DNA of 64,000 bases from Epichloe hybrida (taxonomy: Eukaryota; Ascomycota; Sordariomycetes; Hypocreales; Clavicipitaceae). Both the position numbers and the translations under genes were made by a program. The stretch lies in assembly GCA_019022495.1 (NCBI GenBank), contig JAFEKR010000018.1:620001-684000 (forward strand), written 5' to 3'. Under the pieces are notes generated by a model. The model made no database searches. It saw only the letters and a program-made list of their open reading frames with translations, and had not been told where the DNA came from. Position 1 is the first letter of the stretch. Each line of letters begins with the position of its first letter. Below, piece after piece: positions 22,579 through 33,226 of the stretch.

Positions 22579-23340
22579 GCTTGGGTTTTCTCGCGTCGCG
22601 TCGCGTCTTTCTCCTCAATGGATTCGATTCGCTCACACTCCCTTGGGATGAAACGTCGCGCGGTGGCCAAGGACACTGGTACGAGGTAAATGAATGATCG
22701 ATGCGCGAGATTGGCGGATGAGGAGGGGGGGGGGAGGGGGGGGCAAACTCGCGGTGACTTGAGTATACGGAGCAGTCAGAGGGAGTTTTGTAAAAGGTGG
22801 AAAAAAAGCTGGGTCGCGACGACGCGCGACGGGAACCTGGCCTGGGGGAAGAGAAATGTGGGGGGATCGGACGGATTGAGAATGTGATGTTTTTGGTCCC
22901 CCAGAGATTTTACATGTAGACGATAGAAAGGCTAATAATGTGGGAATGGTTACATAATGATGCACCTAGCGGGCAGACGCCGCGTACTGTACATATGTAG
23001 CTACTTTGTCTTACTATAGGCACTGTTAGGCAGCTAGTGTTGGCTGTCGCAGCCACGGTCCCCCTCGGTCACCTACCTACAGTGGGTCACCGGTAATTCC
23101 GAACACCTGCTATCAGGATCGTGTGTTTTTTTGTAGCGCGTCTTGTTGGTTGGTCACCCAGGGAATTGGTATGCACTAGTGCAACGTAGGGTCAGGTTCA
23201 ATGATATAATAAGGTCTAAGGATTCAAGCTATTTACAGCGTTATGTAGCCACAAGAAAAAGGGGGAGGGACGCGAGTCACGTGTATGCCTTACGTATAGG
23301 TGCGGCTAATTATAGTGCAGCGTTACTACATATGCTTTAC
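22579..23340. other. Promoter of the acinus-like gene and edge of the gene island
   Basis: No gene is supported. There is a G-rich tract at about 22724-22743. From about 22960 the sequence becomes poorer in structure, and after about 23340 composition drops abruptly to AT-rich RIP-type sequence. A 70-codon open frame at 23143-23355 has no recognisable features. Confidence 0.5.
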
Positions 23341-23654
23341 TTTCCTAGTGGTTAACCTAATATTAACCTAGTTATTATAATACTAGTAACTTCTCTTTTT
23401 AGGAAGAAAGTAAGGTAAGATAAATCTAATACTAAAAGAGGGAATTAGTAAGTATATAAATAAAATAAGCCTATATAAGAATAAGTAAGTTGTGAGAATA
23501 AAGGGATAGCTAGGCAAGAGGTATAGGGGCGCTCGTATATTAACTAAAGCTTGCTAGGTCTAAGTGTGTTATGTGTGCAAGTCACTAGCTTATAGCTAGT
23601 AGCTTGCCAGTGTTACGTAGTCCTAGCCCTTAGTGTGGTGCGCTAGTAGGGTAT
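23341..23654. other. AT-rich spacer at the start of the repeat block
   Basis: Moderately CpA-poor sequence with several short GC-richer stretches (about 23520-23650). No gene and no recognisable element ends are seen. Confidence 0.4.
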
Positions 23655-23921
23655 TGTCACGACTGTGGTGAGAGAGATATAAACGAAGTAAAGGCTAAGA
23701 CTCTTAATTATAGCTAGAGAGCTATTACTTAAGGGTAAGTATATAAAGGTCTTAAACTTTAACCTCCTATATCTCTTATAGGTAGTCCTTGTCTAAATAC
23801 CTTACTATATGTATATAGCTACCTAGTAGCTACTTAGTTATCCGTGTGATTTAGGGCTTATCCGAGGGCTCCATCATGTGACCGTCCTGTCCGTGACTCC
23901 CTGGCCTCCGTGCCCCTGACA
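23655..23921 (+). repeat. Solo LTR (TGTCACGAC..CCCCTGACA), copy 1
   Basis: 267 bp with TG..CA termini (TGTCACGAC at the start, CCCCTGACA at the end). Two further partial copies follow directly (23922-24239). No matching internal coding region can be recognised next to it. The strand given is simply the TG..CA reading direction. Confidence 0.7.
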
Positions 23922-24239
23922 GCTACTTAGTCATCCGTGCAATCTAGGGCTTATCCAAGGGCTCCATCATGTGACCGTCCTGTCCGTGACTCCCTGGCGT
24001 GGTGGGAGAGATACAAACGGAGTGAAGGCTAAGACTCTTAATTGTAGCTAGAGAGCTAGTATAAAGGTCTTAAACTCTAACCTCCTATATCTCTTATAGG
24101 CGGTCCTTATTTAAATACCCTACTGCGTGCACGTGGCTACCTAGTAGCTACTTAGTTATCTATGTAATCTAGGGCTTATCTAAGGGCTCTATTATATAAC
24201 TATCCTATTTATAACTCCCTAGCCTCTATACCCCTAATA
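23922..24239 (+). repeat. Two truncated, fused copies of the same LTR
   Basis: 23922-23998 repeats the 3' part of the preceding LTR (from GCTACTTAG through GACTCCCTGG). It is then joined, inside the word GGCGTGGTGG, to a copy lacking only its first ~12 bp that runs to 24239 (ending CCCCTAATA, the mutated form of CCCCTGACA). The last copy is heavily C-to-T mutated at its 3' end, whereas the middle fragment is nearly unmutated. Confidence 0.7.
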
Positions 24240-24338
24240 TACTACCTCCCTAATATATAATTATCCTTAATTATAAAGAGCTACTTAGCTAGTATGTGTT
24301 TACTATATATAACCTATAGTAATATTTATATTACTAGC

Positions 24339-24353
24339 TATACTATTAGTATA
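24339..24353. repeat. Target-site duplication of the full-length LINE, left copy
   Basis: TATACTATTAGTATA, repeated exactly at 30921-30935 after the LINE's 3' tail. Fifteen bases is within the normal range for LINE target duplications. Confidence 0.75.
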
Positions 24354-27300
24354 ATATAATTCTTCTAAGACCTTCGCACAAACTTCCGCACCGCTCTAAA
24401 GGTCCGGAATTGCCTCTAAAATACAAACCATATTAATATTTAAACTCCTTACCTTTGTTTACCCCCCTATAATATTATATTGTAATAAAGCTAGCGGCAG
24501 GAGTGTGGACATGCTAATAGTAATTAACTTAGGAGAAAGGGGGCTAGCATAGAGCTACTACTACCTAAATATAGGAATAGGATAGTTTAATATTTAAAGT
24601 AGTAAGAATAACCCTATAATAAACTAGACCTAATTTAAATATCTAGATAATATAAAATACTATAATAAAATTATAAGCCTTATTCCTAGTAATAAAGTTA
24701 CTTAGATATAGTATATTACTAAAGCTATTACTAAATAAGTAGTAAACTATACCTAAGCTAAAGTAAAGGTAATAAACTATAATAATAGTAATATCTATAC
24801 TACTAAAGAAGCCCTTAAATAAGCCCTTAAAAAGGCTATTAAAGAAGAAACTAAAGGAAGTAATACTCTAACCTAGGTAAGTATTACTACTAGCCTAGCT
24901 TCTAAATAAATAAATAGCTTACCTCCCTCTCTTTAAATCCCTAGTAAATAGAACTAGAAAGTACTTATTAAAAGGAATACTATCTAGAAATTACTTTAGT
25001 TTAAGGGTATAAAAGATATAGTAATAGTAGTAAATAAAGCTATAGGCTAGACTATAGTAATAGTAGCTAGAAGACTCCCTAGTAAGAATATAATTATTAC
25101 CTTTAAAGGAAACATTACCTAAATAAAGAAAACTAAAAATAGATTACTAAGGTATTTAGGCTAGAGGTAGCCTTTTACTATTATATACTTAGTATTATTA
25201 TTAAAGGATTCCTAACTAAATATACCTCTCTTAAGAACCTAGTAATAAAAATTAGAAAAGCTAATAAGGTAAATATAGTAAAGGTAATAGTAAGATAACC
25301 CTAAGGTAAAGGCACCTAAAGAACTACCCTAATACTAGGCCTAGCTAAAGTAAAAGATACTAATAAGATATACTAAGATAGTATAGTCTTTAAAGTAAAG
25401 CTTTTCTAAACTAAACTATATAATAAGACCCTATAACCCTAATAGTACTATAATTACTTCTAAATAAGCTATATAGCTAAGTTTTATAAGGTAATACTAA
25501 GGTATAGTAAGTATAAGGCTAGCTATTATAAGGATAAAGAGTCCTCCTACCTTATAAGAGATAGATAAGTAAGAAGAACTATATCCTATACTTTAGACTA
25601 TACCTAGCCTAGTTAAGGGACTATCCTATCCTAAAAGAGAAGTAAAATACTACTAAAGTAAGATATCTTAAATAGCCCTCTTACTTTACTACTTACTCCC
25701 TAAGTAAAGGTATAACTATACCTTATAAGGGGCCTAGTATAGTAATAAAACCTATTATTATAGTAAGTAAAAAGAGAGAATACCTTATAAATATAGAATA
25801 AAGCACTAAATAACTAAGATTAGGAAGTATTAGATAGTACGTAAAGTAACTTAGAGCTAGAATAGAGCTAGTATAAGATAGTAGTAACTAATAACCCCCC
25901 TAATTAATATAATAATATTATAAGTCCTTTTCTAGAATATAAATAAGGAGAATAAACTAGTATATATAGCGCTTTATTACTAGACTAATATAGATATAAT
26001 TATAATCTAAGAATAGGAATATATAAGAAACCTATAGCCCCTAGCACTAGGCCTTACCTAATTTTAACTTACATATTATAATAAATATAATATAGTATAT
26101 ATAAATAAGAAATATAGAGTAAAGTTATAGTTAGCCTAGGGAGAGACTAACTAGTTACTAGTAAAGCTATAAGAAGTTAATATTTACTCCCTTTACTTAA
26201 AGGGATATAGTAATAACTAGAACACCCTTATTTATATAATTAACCTAGAAAAGCCTTATAACTAAAGCATATTTATAAGTAACTTTAACTAAAAGCACCC
26301 TCTCTAGGATAAGCTAGATAGGAAAACTAATAAAGTAAATAAACTACTAGAGTTTATAGACTAGTAAAGGCTTAGACTTATTATACCCTAAGGTAAACCT
26401 ATAAGATAATATAAAGATAATAGAGATAACACTATTAATCTAGTATAAGCTATACTAGATATTAGAGTTTACTATAAAGGCACTAAAGATATCCCTAGGT
26501 CTAACTATATCCTATAACTAATTAGTATCTTTAATAAATAGTAGGAAGCTATCCCCTAGGCCCTTAGGTATATATAGGAAGCTATAAACTAACTACACAT
26601 AAAGGTAAAGGCTATAATTAAACTCTAGCTTAAAAACACACTAAACCTATATAATAAAGAGGGAAGAAATAACTATATAATATAGCTTATTATAAGCTTA
26701 TAATAGATTATAAATAAGGTAGTCTTAAAGAAAGCCTAGGGGCTCCTTAGCCTAGAGGTATAGTAATTAAGGAAAGCCTAAGAGTTAGTTAGTAAAGTAA
26801 GGTAAGCTAAGAGATAATAAAGGCACTAGAGGACTAATATAAACTAGTAAGCCTATATAGAGGTAAATAAGGACTAGGAATAAGTTATTAGGGAAGAGAA
26901 AAGAAATATATAAAGGGATATATTATAAAAGGCTAATATATAGGAAAAAGATAGAGGGGTCTAGAGGCTTAAGAGATAGGCCTAGCTATAGAGCTAGGCC
27001 CCCCTAGAGCTCCCTAGACTCCCTAAGCTAGAAAGAAGTAAAAATAACCCTAACTTAGCTACTATATATAAGGATAAGGCTAGTATACTAGTATAAAGAT
27101 TCTTCCCTAAGCTAATAGTAAACCTCTTATATATACTAGACCTCTCCTTCCTAAAGCTAGAAAACACACTATTACTAAATAAAGAATAATTTAGGTAAGA
27201 GAAAATTAATAATATCTTAGTAAATATAGCTAGCTAGAAGGCACTAAGAGATAATAAACTCCTAGTAAGCCTTATTAAAGCCTATAATAACCTAGCTAAG

Positions 27301-30300
27301 AATACTATAGCTAGACTCCTAAATATAATCCTAGAAATAAAATACTTCTTAGCTTACTTCTAAACTATAAAAGTAGTAGTAATTAGGAAACCTAGTAAAA
27401 CTACTAAGGAAATAAGGAAAGCTAATATATAAAAACTAATCTTACTACTTAATATAGTAGGAAAAATTATAGAAGTAGTAATAGTAAAGTAACTTATAGC
27501 CTTTACTAAGGTAAAGAGGCTACTCCCTAAGCTTTAGATAAGTAATAGGATAAATAAATTAATAAAAACTATAATAAGAGTCCTTATTAAATATATTAGG
27601 GAGGCCTAGGGAAAGGGTAGTATTACCTTACTAGTATAAATAAATATATCTTTAGTATTTAATAAAGTTAGCTACCTATACCTAATATACTTACTTATAA
27701 AGATAAGAGTCCTATAATAGCTAATAGTAATAATATAAAGCTTCCTTATAAATAAAATAAGCTAGCTTAGCTTAAATAAAGAACTCTTTAGACTATTTAT
27801 AATTAAGGCTAGTACCCTATAGGGTTTACCTCTCTTCTTAATCCTTTTCTTACTTTACTTAGTAAAGCTTTATATTTACCTCTAGGCTATTTTAGGTATA
27901 GTAGCTATAGGATTTATAAATAATATAAATATAGTAGCCTTTAGTAAGAATATAGTATAAACCTAAAGAAAACTTAAAGCTATATAAAAGATTTATAAGA
28001 AGTAAGTAAAGTAAGTAAAAGTTAAGTTTAACTAAGCTAAAACTAAACTTATATACTTTAGTAAGTCCTATAAGCCTCCCTAGGCTAGAGTCTAACTTAG
28101 AGTAAAGGAGATAATACCTATAGAATTATATAGGTTCCTAGGAGTATAAGTTAATAAGAAACTTAACTAAAGCACTTATAGAAATATCCTTAAGGGTAAG
28201 TTAGCCTAGTAGTAGCTTATACTCTCTAAGCTAGTAGTATTAGCCTAGGGATATAGCTTTAGAGATACTAGACTCCTATATATATAAGTAATCTAGCCTA
28301 TCCTTACTTATAAAGTAAGCACTTACTATACCCTTACTAAGAAAGAAGAAAAGCTAAGGGGAGTAATAAAAAGCTTTATAGTAAATTAATTAGCTTACCT
28401 CTAGATTATTATAGGGGTATTTAAGGCTATATCTATTATATAACTAGAGATTAAGACTTATATCCCCCCCCTTAACCTTTACTTAAATAAGATAAAGTAA
28501 AGATTTAAAGATAGAATTATTAATAGTAAGATAATAAGGATAATCTAAGCTATAGCTAACTTAGTAGTAATAGTGCTATACTATAGAAGAAAACCCTTAC
28601 CTATTAATAATAAGCTAAACATAGACCTAGATAAGGAATAGAAGAAATATTAGGAGGACTAGTATAATAAAGAGAGGCTAGCCTAGAATAGATATATTAG
28701 AGAACTAACTAAAGACTACCTACCCTCTTATAACCTAAAGGAAATCTAAGAATTCTATACTAATATAAATAAGTATATCTCTTTAATAATTATCTAACTA
28801 TATATAGGAAAGATAAGCCTAAATAAATTCCTATTCTAAAGAAAGGTTTCTAGGGTGGTTTCGCCCTTATATAGCTATAGTTAGGCTATAGAGAACTAAT
28901 ACTATATACTAGTTAATTATAGTAAATATAACTATAGGTAACCTTAGTAGTAGTAGCTTACTAATATATAGGAGGTAAGGCTAGCCCTAAATAAACCTTA
29001 GAAAGCAAAATATTTAGCTAAATAGTTCCTTAGTATAAGATAACTCTAATATTACTTATTAGTGTAGGAGCTAGCTATAAGATAGCTTAGAGTACTACTA
29101 AACCTAGGCTAACTTTATTAATAGATAGAAAACCTCCTAATTATAAATCTAGTATAAGGGATAAAATAAATAGTATAAGCATAGAGGTAAGCTAAGGGAG
29201 GGACTAGTTTTATAATTTATAATTATAATAGAGGATATTTAGGTCTAGAACTATTATTAGATTAATTTTAACTATAAACTCTAGGTATTATAAGTCTTAC
29301 TAGCCTGCTACTACCCTTACTCTAAGCTAAAATTAGGCTACTACTTTATTTCTTCTCTAGGATAAGAATTATACTTATAGTTACCTAGTTATAACTTTTT
29401 ATAGGGATAATAGTAAGTAAGAGATAGTTTATCTTTATTATATATATATTAAGGTATATAAGCTAAAAGATAAGCTTAGTATACTATTTCTTAGAGAAAC
29501 TAGCCTAGTCTAGGCTTATTACTAAGGCGCTTTACTTTTTCTTTACTTAATTACTAGTATAAAGCTTCTTAACCTAGTCCTAGAAGCTTTCTAAAGTTTA
29601 TTAAGGAGAATATTAGAACTAGAGTAAACTTACTACTAAGCTAGAGTAAACTTACTATACCCTTATTAGCTATAGAAGCCTAGGTCTTAACTAACTACTA
29701 GTACTTATTCTAGTTACTAGATAAATTTAGCTAGATAAATAAGCGGATTAGAGGCAAGGCTAAGCTAGAATAAGGGTAATTATTACCTAATAATATTAAT
29801 AGTTCTAAACCTAATAGTTAAAACATATATTAGTAGCCGCCCCTATATAGTAAGTTAGTCCTACTACTAAGCTAAAGTAAAACTAACTTACTAATAATAA
29901 TATAGTACTAGTAGCTATAGTTCTAAATTAAATAGGATTTATAAGAGATATATTAGATTTCTCTTAGTTTACTAAGCTAAAGCAAATTAGTAGTAAACTA
30001 GGCCTAGAATAAAGCTAAATATAACTTATAGATAGACCTTTCTCTAAAACTTATATATATTACTTCTTAGTTATAGACTTCTAAGGGAAGTCCTTATATA
30101 TAGCGGATTCCTAGGTAGGTTAGAGCTAGATAAGCACTAATACTAGAGTACTTATAACTTCTTACACTATTATACTAGATTTAGTCTAAATCTATAGTAA
30201 ATATTAGTAAATAACCTAACCCTAGCCTAAGGTAGCCTTAAATAGCTAGAAAGAAAAGAAGAACCTATAGGAAGTTTAGTATAAAAAGAAAAAAAAGACT

Positions 30301-30920
30301 AGGACCTTAGGGGGGGGAAAGCTCTCTCTTATACTTATAAAGGGGGGGGGGGGATAATTTAAATAACTTACTTAAAAAATAAAGTATAATATAATTAATA
30401 AATCTAATAATATATAAGCAACCTTAACCTAGGACCACCCTAGTCTAGGGCTATAACTACCCTCCCTCTATACTAATTATATAAAACTAGGTGCTTAGAC
30501 TTTACTAGATATATAAGGTAAGGGTAGGCTAGAGATAGCTAGAAAGTAAGGCTATAAAAGAGTTAGCATAAAAGTAAATAAGAAGTAAATTAATGCTATA
30601 AATCTAGATTTACTTTACCCTAACCTAAAGTAAAAAGACTTAGGATAGATATATTATTATACTAGAATAGGACTAGAAGGGGCTTATTTTATATATTTTT
30701 TTCTTTCTTTTCTTTTTAATAGAATAAGGCTAGTATAAGCTAGTAATAAACAACTATAACAGGAAACACACTAAGCGGCGTAGACCTATTATAGGGCTAG
30801 CGCTAGCTTACACACAGATGTAAGGGGGTTTTTCTTCCTAGTATAGGGTTTTCCCTTTTAACTTAGTAGTAGGAGTACTAGTAATAGCTATCTATAGAGC
30901 TAACTAGCGTAAATAATATA
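24354..30920 (+). mobile_element. Full-length LINE (Tad1/I-like non-LTR retrotransposon), decayed by RIP
   Basis: 6567 bp bounded by a 15-bp target duplication (TATACTATTAGTATA at 24339-24353 and 30921-30935). Recognisable through the stops in the plus direction: a first-ORF region with Cys-rich knuckle remnants near 25490-25560, an endonuclease-like region (~25900-26700), reverse transcriptase (~26900-28900, with the GFxxD-type block near 27910 matched by a better copy at 35855), and a probable RNase H region (~29150-29800). The last ~3 kb are closely matched by 35825-38872. The 3' end is TAGCGTAAATAA followed by a short TA-rich tail. Two long G runs lie at ~30310 and ~30342. CA/TG dinucleotides are nearly absent, and no usable ORF remains. 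Confidence 0.85.
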
Positions 30921-30935
30921 TATACTATTAGTATA
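30921..30935. repeat. Target-site duplication of the full-length LINE, right copy
   Basis: Exact repeat of 24339-24353. It marks the 3' end of the element and so sets its length. Confidence 0.75.
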
Positions 30936-31646
30936 TAGTGTTATATTTACTTTAAATAATAAAATAAATATTATAGGGATTTAGGTAGTTTTTCTTATAA
31001 TTACTAGATTATAAGTAGCTATACACTTACTACTTTATTACCTCTAATATATATACCTCTATTTAATAAGTTATTAGCATTAAGTAAGTAAACTACTAGT
31101 GTTAAGTTTTATAATTAAGTTAAATAAATAGGGTAATATATATTATTTAAAATAAATAACTTCTTATCTAATATTAGGGATATTATATTAATCTTACTAG
31201 GAGTTTATAGCTAGCATGTGTATTTACTAGTAGTAGCTATAACTATAAATATTATAATTCCTAGATTAGCTATATATAGTATATAAATTACTTAGGGGTC
31301 TAGGGCTAATATAAAAAAGGCTTACTTTCCCTTACTTTTATATACTTTTTCTTTTTTTTATATTTTTCCTTAGTATTATAAGTTACCCTTACCTATAAGC
31401 TAGTAGCTTTATAGCTTCTCTTATAGTAATTACTAATATCCTATAGTATTACTTTATTATCTATATTTATCCTTATTTAAAATATCTAAATTCTCTTAAA
31501 TACTAAAATATTAGTTTCTTACCTTTTACCTATAAGTTTTCTTATAGTATATTACTACTAACTTACTAGTAGTTAATAATATCTTTAATATAAGTAACTA
31601 CTTTACTACTATTACCTCTCTCTAGTGTAAAGATTTCTATAATTAA
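30936..31646. other. AT-rich unassigned sequence
   Basis: About 700 bp of CpA-depleted sequence between the LINE and the foldback element. No gene, LTR end or protein motif can be recognised. Confidence 0.4.
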
Positions 31647-32404
31647 GGAAAGCGGAGCTTTGCCTAAGATTTACGTCATGTAAGGCAAAGGTAAGAGGGT
31701 AAAGCAAAGCTTCCTGCTTTCCCTTTATTAAAATAAGGTTATCCTATAAAGATATCTCTTCTAATTAGTTAGACACGAAATACTCTTTAGTAACTAGTTA
31801 AGAAATTTTTTTCTGCCTCTCTTAACCGCCTGAGCTAGGGGGGGGGGGTCAATCAGATCATCAATTAGATCATCAATCAGATCGTCAATCAAATTAGTTA
31901 AATCGTTAGTCAAATCGTCAGTCAAATCGTCAGTCAAATCGTTAGTCAAATCGTCAGTCAAATCGTTAGTCAAATCGTTAATCAAATCGTTAGTTAAATT
32001 ATCAGTTAAATCGTCAATTAAATTTTCAATTAAATCATTAGTTAAATCGTTAGTTAAGTCGTTAATTAGATCGTTAATCAAATCATTAGTCAAATCGTTA
32101 ATTAGATTATTAATCAAATCGCTAGTCAAATCGTTAGTTAAATCATTAGTCAAATCGTTAGTTAAATCATTAGTCAAATCGTTAATTAAATTAATTGCCC
32201 CCCCCCCCCCCCTAGCTCAGGCGGTTAAGAGAGGCAGAAAAAATTTTCTTAACTAGTTGCTAAAGAGTATTTCGTATCTAACTAATTAAAAAAGATATCT
32301 CTATAGGATAACCTTATTTTAATAAAGGGAAAGCAGGAAGCTTTACTTTACTCTCTTACCTTTGCCTTGCATAACGCAAATCTTAGGCAAAGCTCCGCTT
32401 TCCC
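31647..32404. mobile_element. Foldback element: ~200-bp inverted arms around a 12-bp satellite
   Basis: The left arm (31647-31848) and right arm (32198-32404) are inverted copies with roughly 95% identity by eye, both ending in (G)GGAAAGCGGAGCTTTGCC outward. Each arm finishes inward with CTGCCTCTCTTAACCGCC, TGAGCTA and a G run (a C run on the other arm). The 349-bp loop is the 12-bp satellite. A TAA trinucleotide abuts both outer ends and may be a 3-bp target duplication. No transposase is encoded, so this would be a non-autonomous DNA transposon; the superfamily is not determinable by eye. Confidence 0.7.
31849..32197. repeat. 12-bp satellite array inside the foldback element
   Basis: Tandem units close to TCAAATCGTTAG / TCAATCAGATCG, variable at C/T positions. 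On the minus strand the array is open for 127 codons as LTND/LIND repeats because the 12-bp period is a multiple of three. This is a by-product of the repeat, not a gene. Confidence 0.85.
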
Positions 32405-32908
32405 TAATCAATCAAATCATCAATCAAATCATCAGTCAAATCGTCAATCGAATAGTCAATCAGATCGTCAATCAAATCGTCAATCAGATCGTTATTTAGA
32501 TTATTAATCAGATCGTTAATCAAATTGTCAATCAGATTGTTAATCAAATCGTCAATCAAATCGTTAATCAAATCGTCAATCAAATCGTCAAATCGGTCAA
32601 ATCAGTCAAATCGGCCAAATCAGTCAAATCGGTCAAATCAGTCAGAAAGTCAGTCAAATCATCAATTAGATCATTAATTAAATCGTCAATCAGATCATTA
32701 ATCAGATTGTTAATCAAATCGTCAATTAAATTGTTAGTCAAATCGTTAATCAAATCATTAGTTAGAAAGTTAGTTAAATTATCAAATTAGTCAAATCGGT
32801 TAAATTAGTCAGAAAGTCAGTCAAATTATTAATTAGATTATTAATTAAATCGTTAATCAGATTGTCAATCAGATTATTAATCAGATTGTTAATTAGATTA
32901 TTAATTAG
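32405..32908. repeat. 12-bp satellite array outside the foldback element
   Basis: The same AATCGTCAATCA-type units continue beyond the right arm, with two local variants in which AAATCGGTC/AAATCAGTC 9-10-mers alternate (about 32585-32650 and 32780-32815). The array resumes at 42211-42254 on the far side of the Copia insertion. Confidence 0.8.
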
Positions 32909-33204
32909 TGTTAGAATAAGCATAATATTAACAAGGGTGCGCGCCTCTAATTAGGTAGGCGCGTTACATCGCGGACTCACATGTCTAGCCTAACCACGCT
33001 ACAATTAGTATTAGTATATATAGCCTCTTTGCTAATAACCCTAATTAAGGCCCCTTTTCCTATAATAAATAGTATACCCTCTTTACTTCTATTTAATCTC
33101 TCTTTTACTTACTTTAATAAACTAGAATATATAATAATTATATACACTTTAGTTTACCTTAAAAACCTTATATATAAGTTAATAGTATTTTATAAATACT
33201 AATA
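32909..33204 (+). repeat. 5' LTR of Copia family 2
   Basis: Begins TGTTAGAATAAG and ends ATACTAATA, the mutated form of ATACTAACA. Same length as its partner at 41915-42210, and the differences I compared in the first ~110 bp are all C/T or G/A transitions. A 73-codon hydrophobic open frame (32981-33202) is present in both LTRs. Confidence 0.87.
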
Positions 33205-33226
33205 CTAATTAGTAGTTATCTTTATA
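33205..33226 (+). other. Putative primer-binding site / conserved leader of Copia family 2
   Basis: The sequence directly after the 5' LTR begins CTAATTAGTAGTTA and continues to CTTTATAA. The same word follows the 5' LTRs of families 3 and 4 (44442; reverse strand from 61773). Its position and conservation suggest a primer-binding site; the priming tRNA cannot be named because RIP has altered the bases. Confidence 0.5.

Noticed and set aside
1724..23340. tRNA or rRNA genes in the gene island
   Set aside because: I looked for T-arm GGTTCRANYCC words with a matching D-arm and found no convincing pair; a covariance-model scan would be decisive.
24240..30920. Possible Gypsy element linked to the LTRs at 23655-24239
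   Set aside because: The following coding remnants have LINE order (endonuclease before reverse transcriptase, a FADD block like that at 35855, RNase H after) and a LINE target duplication; no integrase was seen.
31849..32908. CRISPR-like regular repeats
   Set aside because: The units are contiguous 12-mers without unique spacers, and the genome is eukaryotic; it is a satellite.
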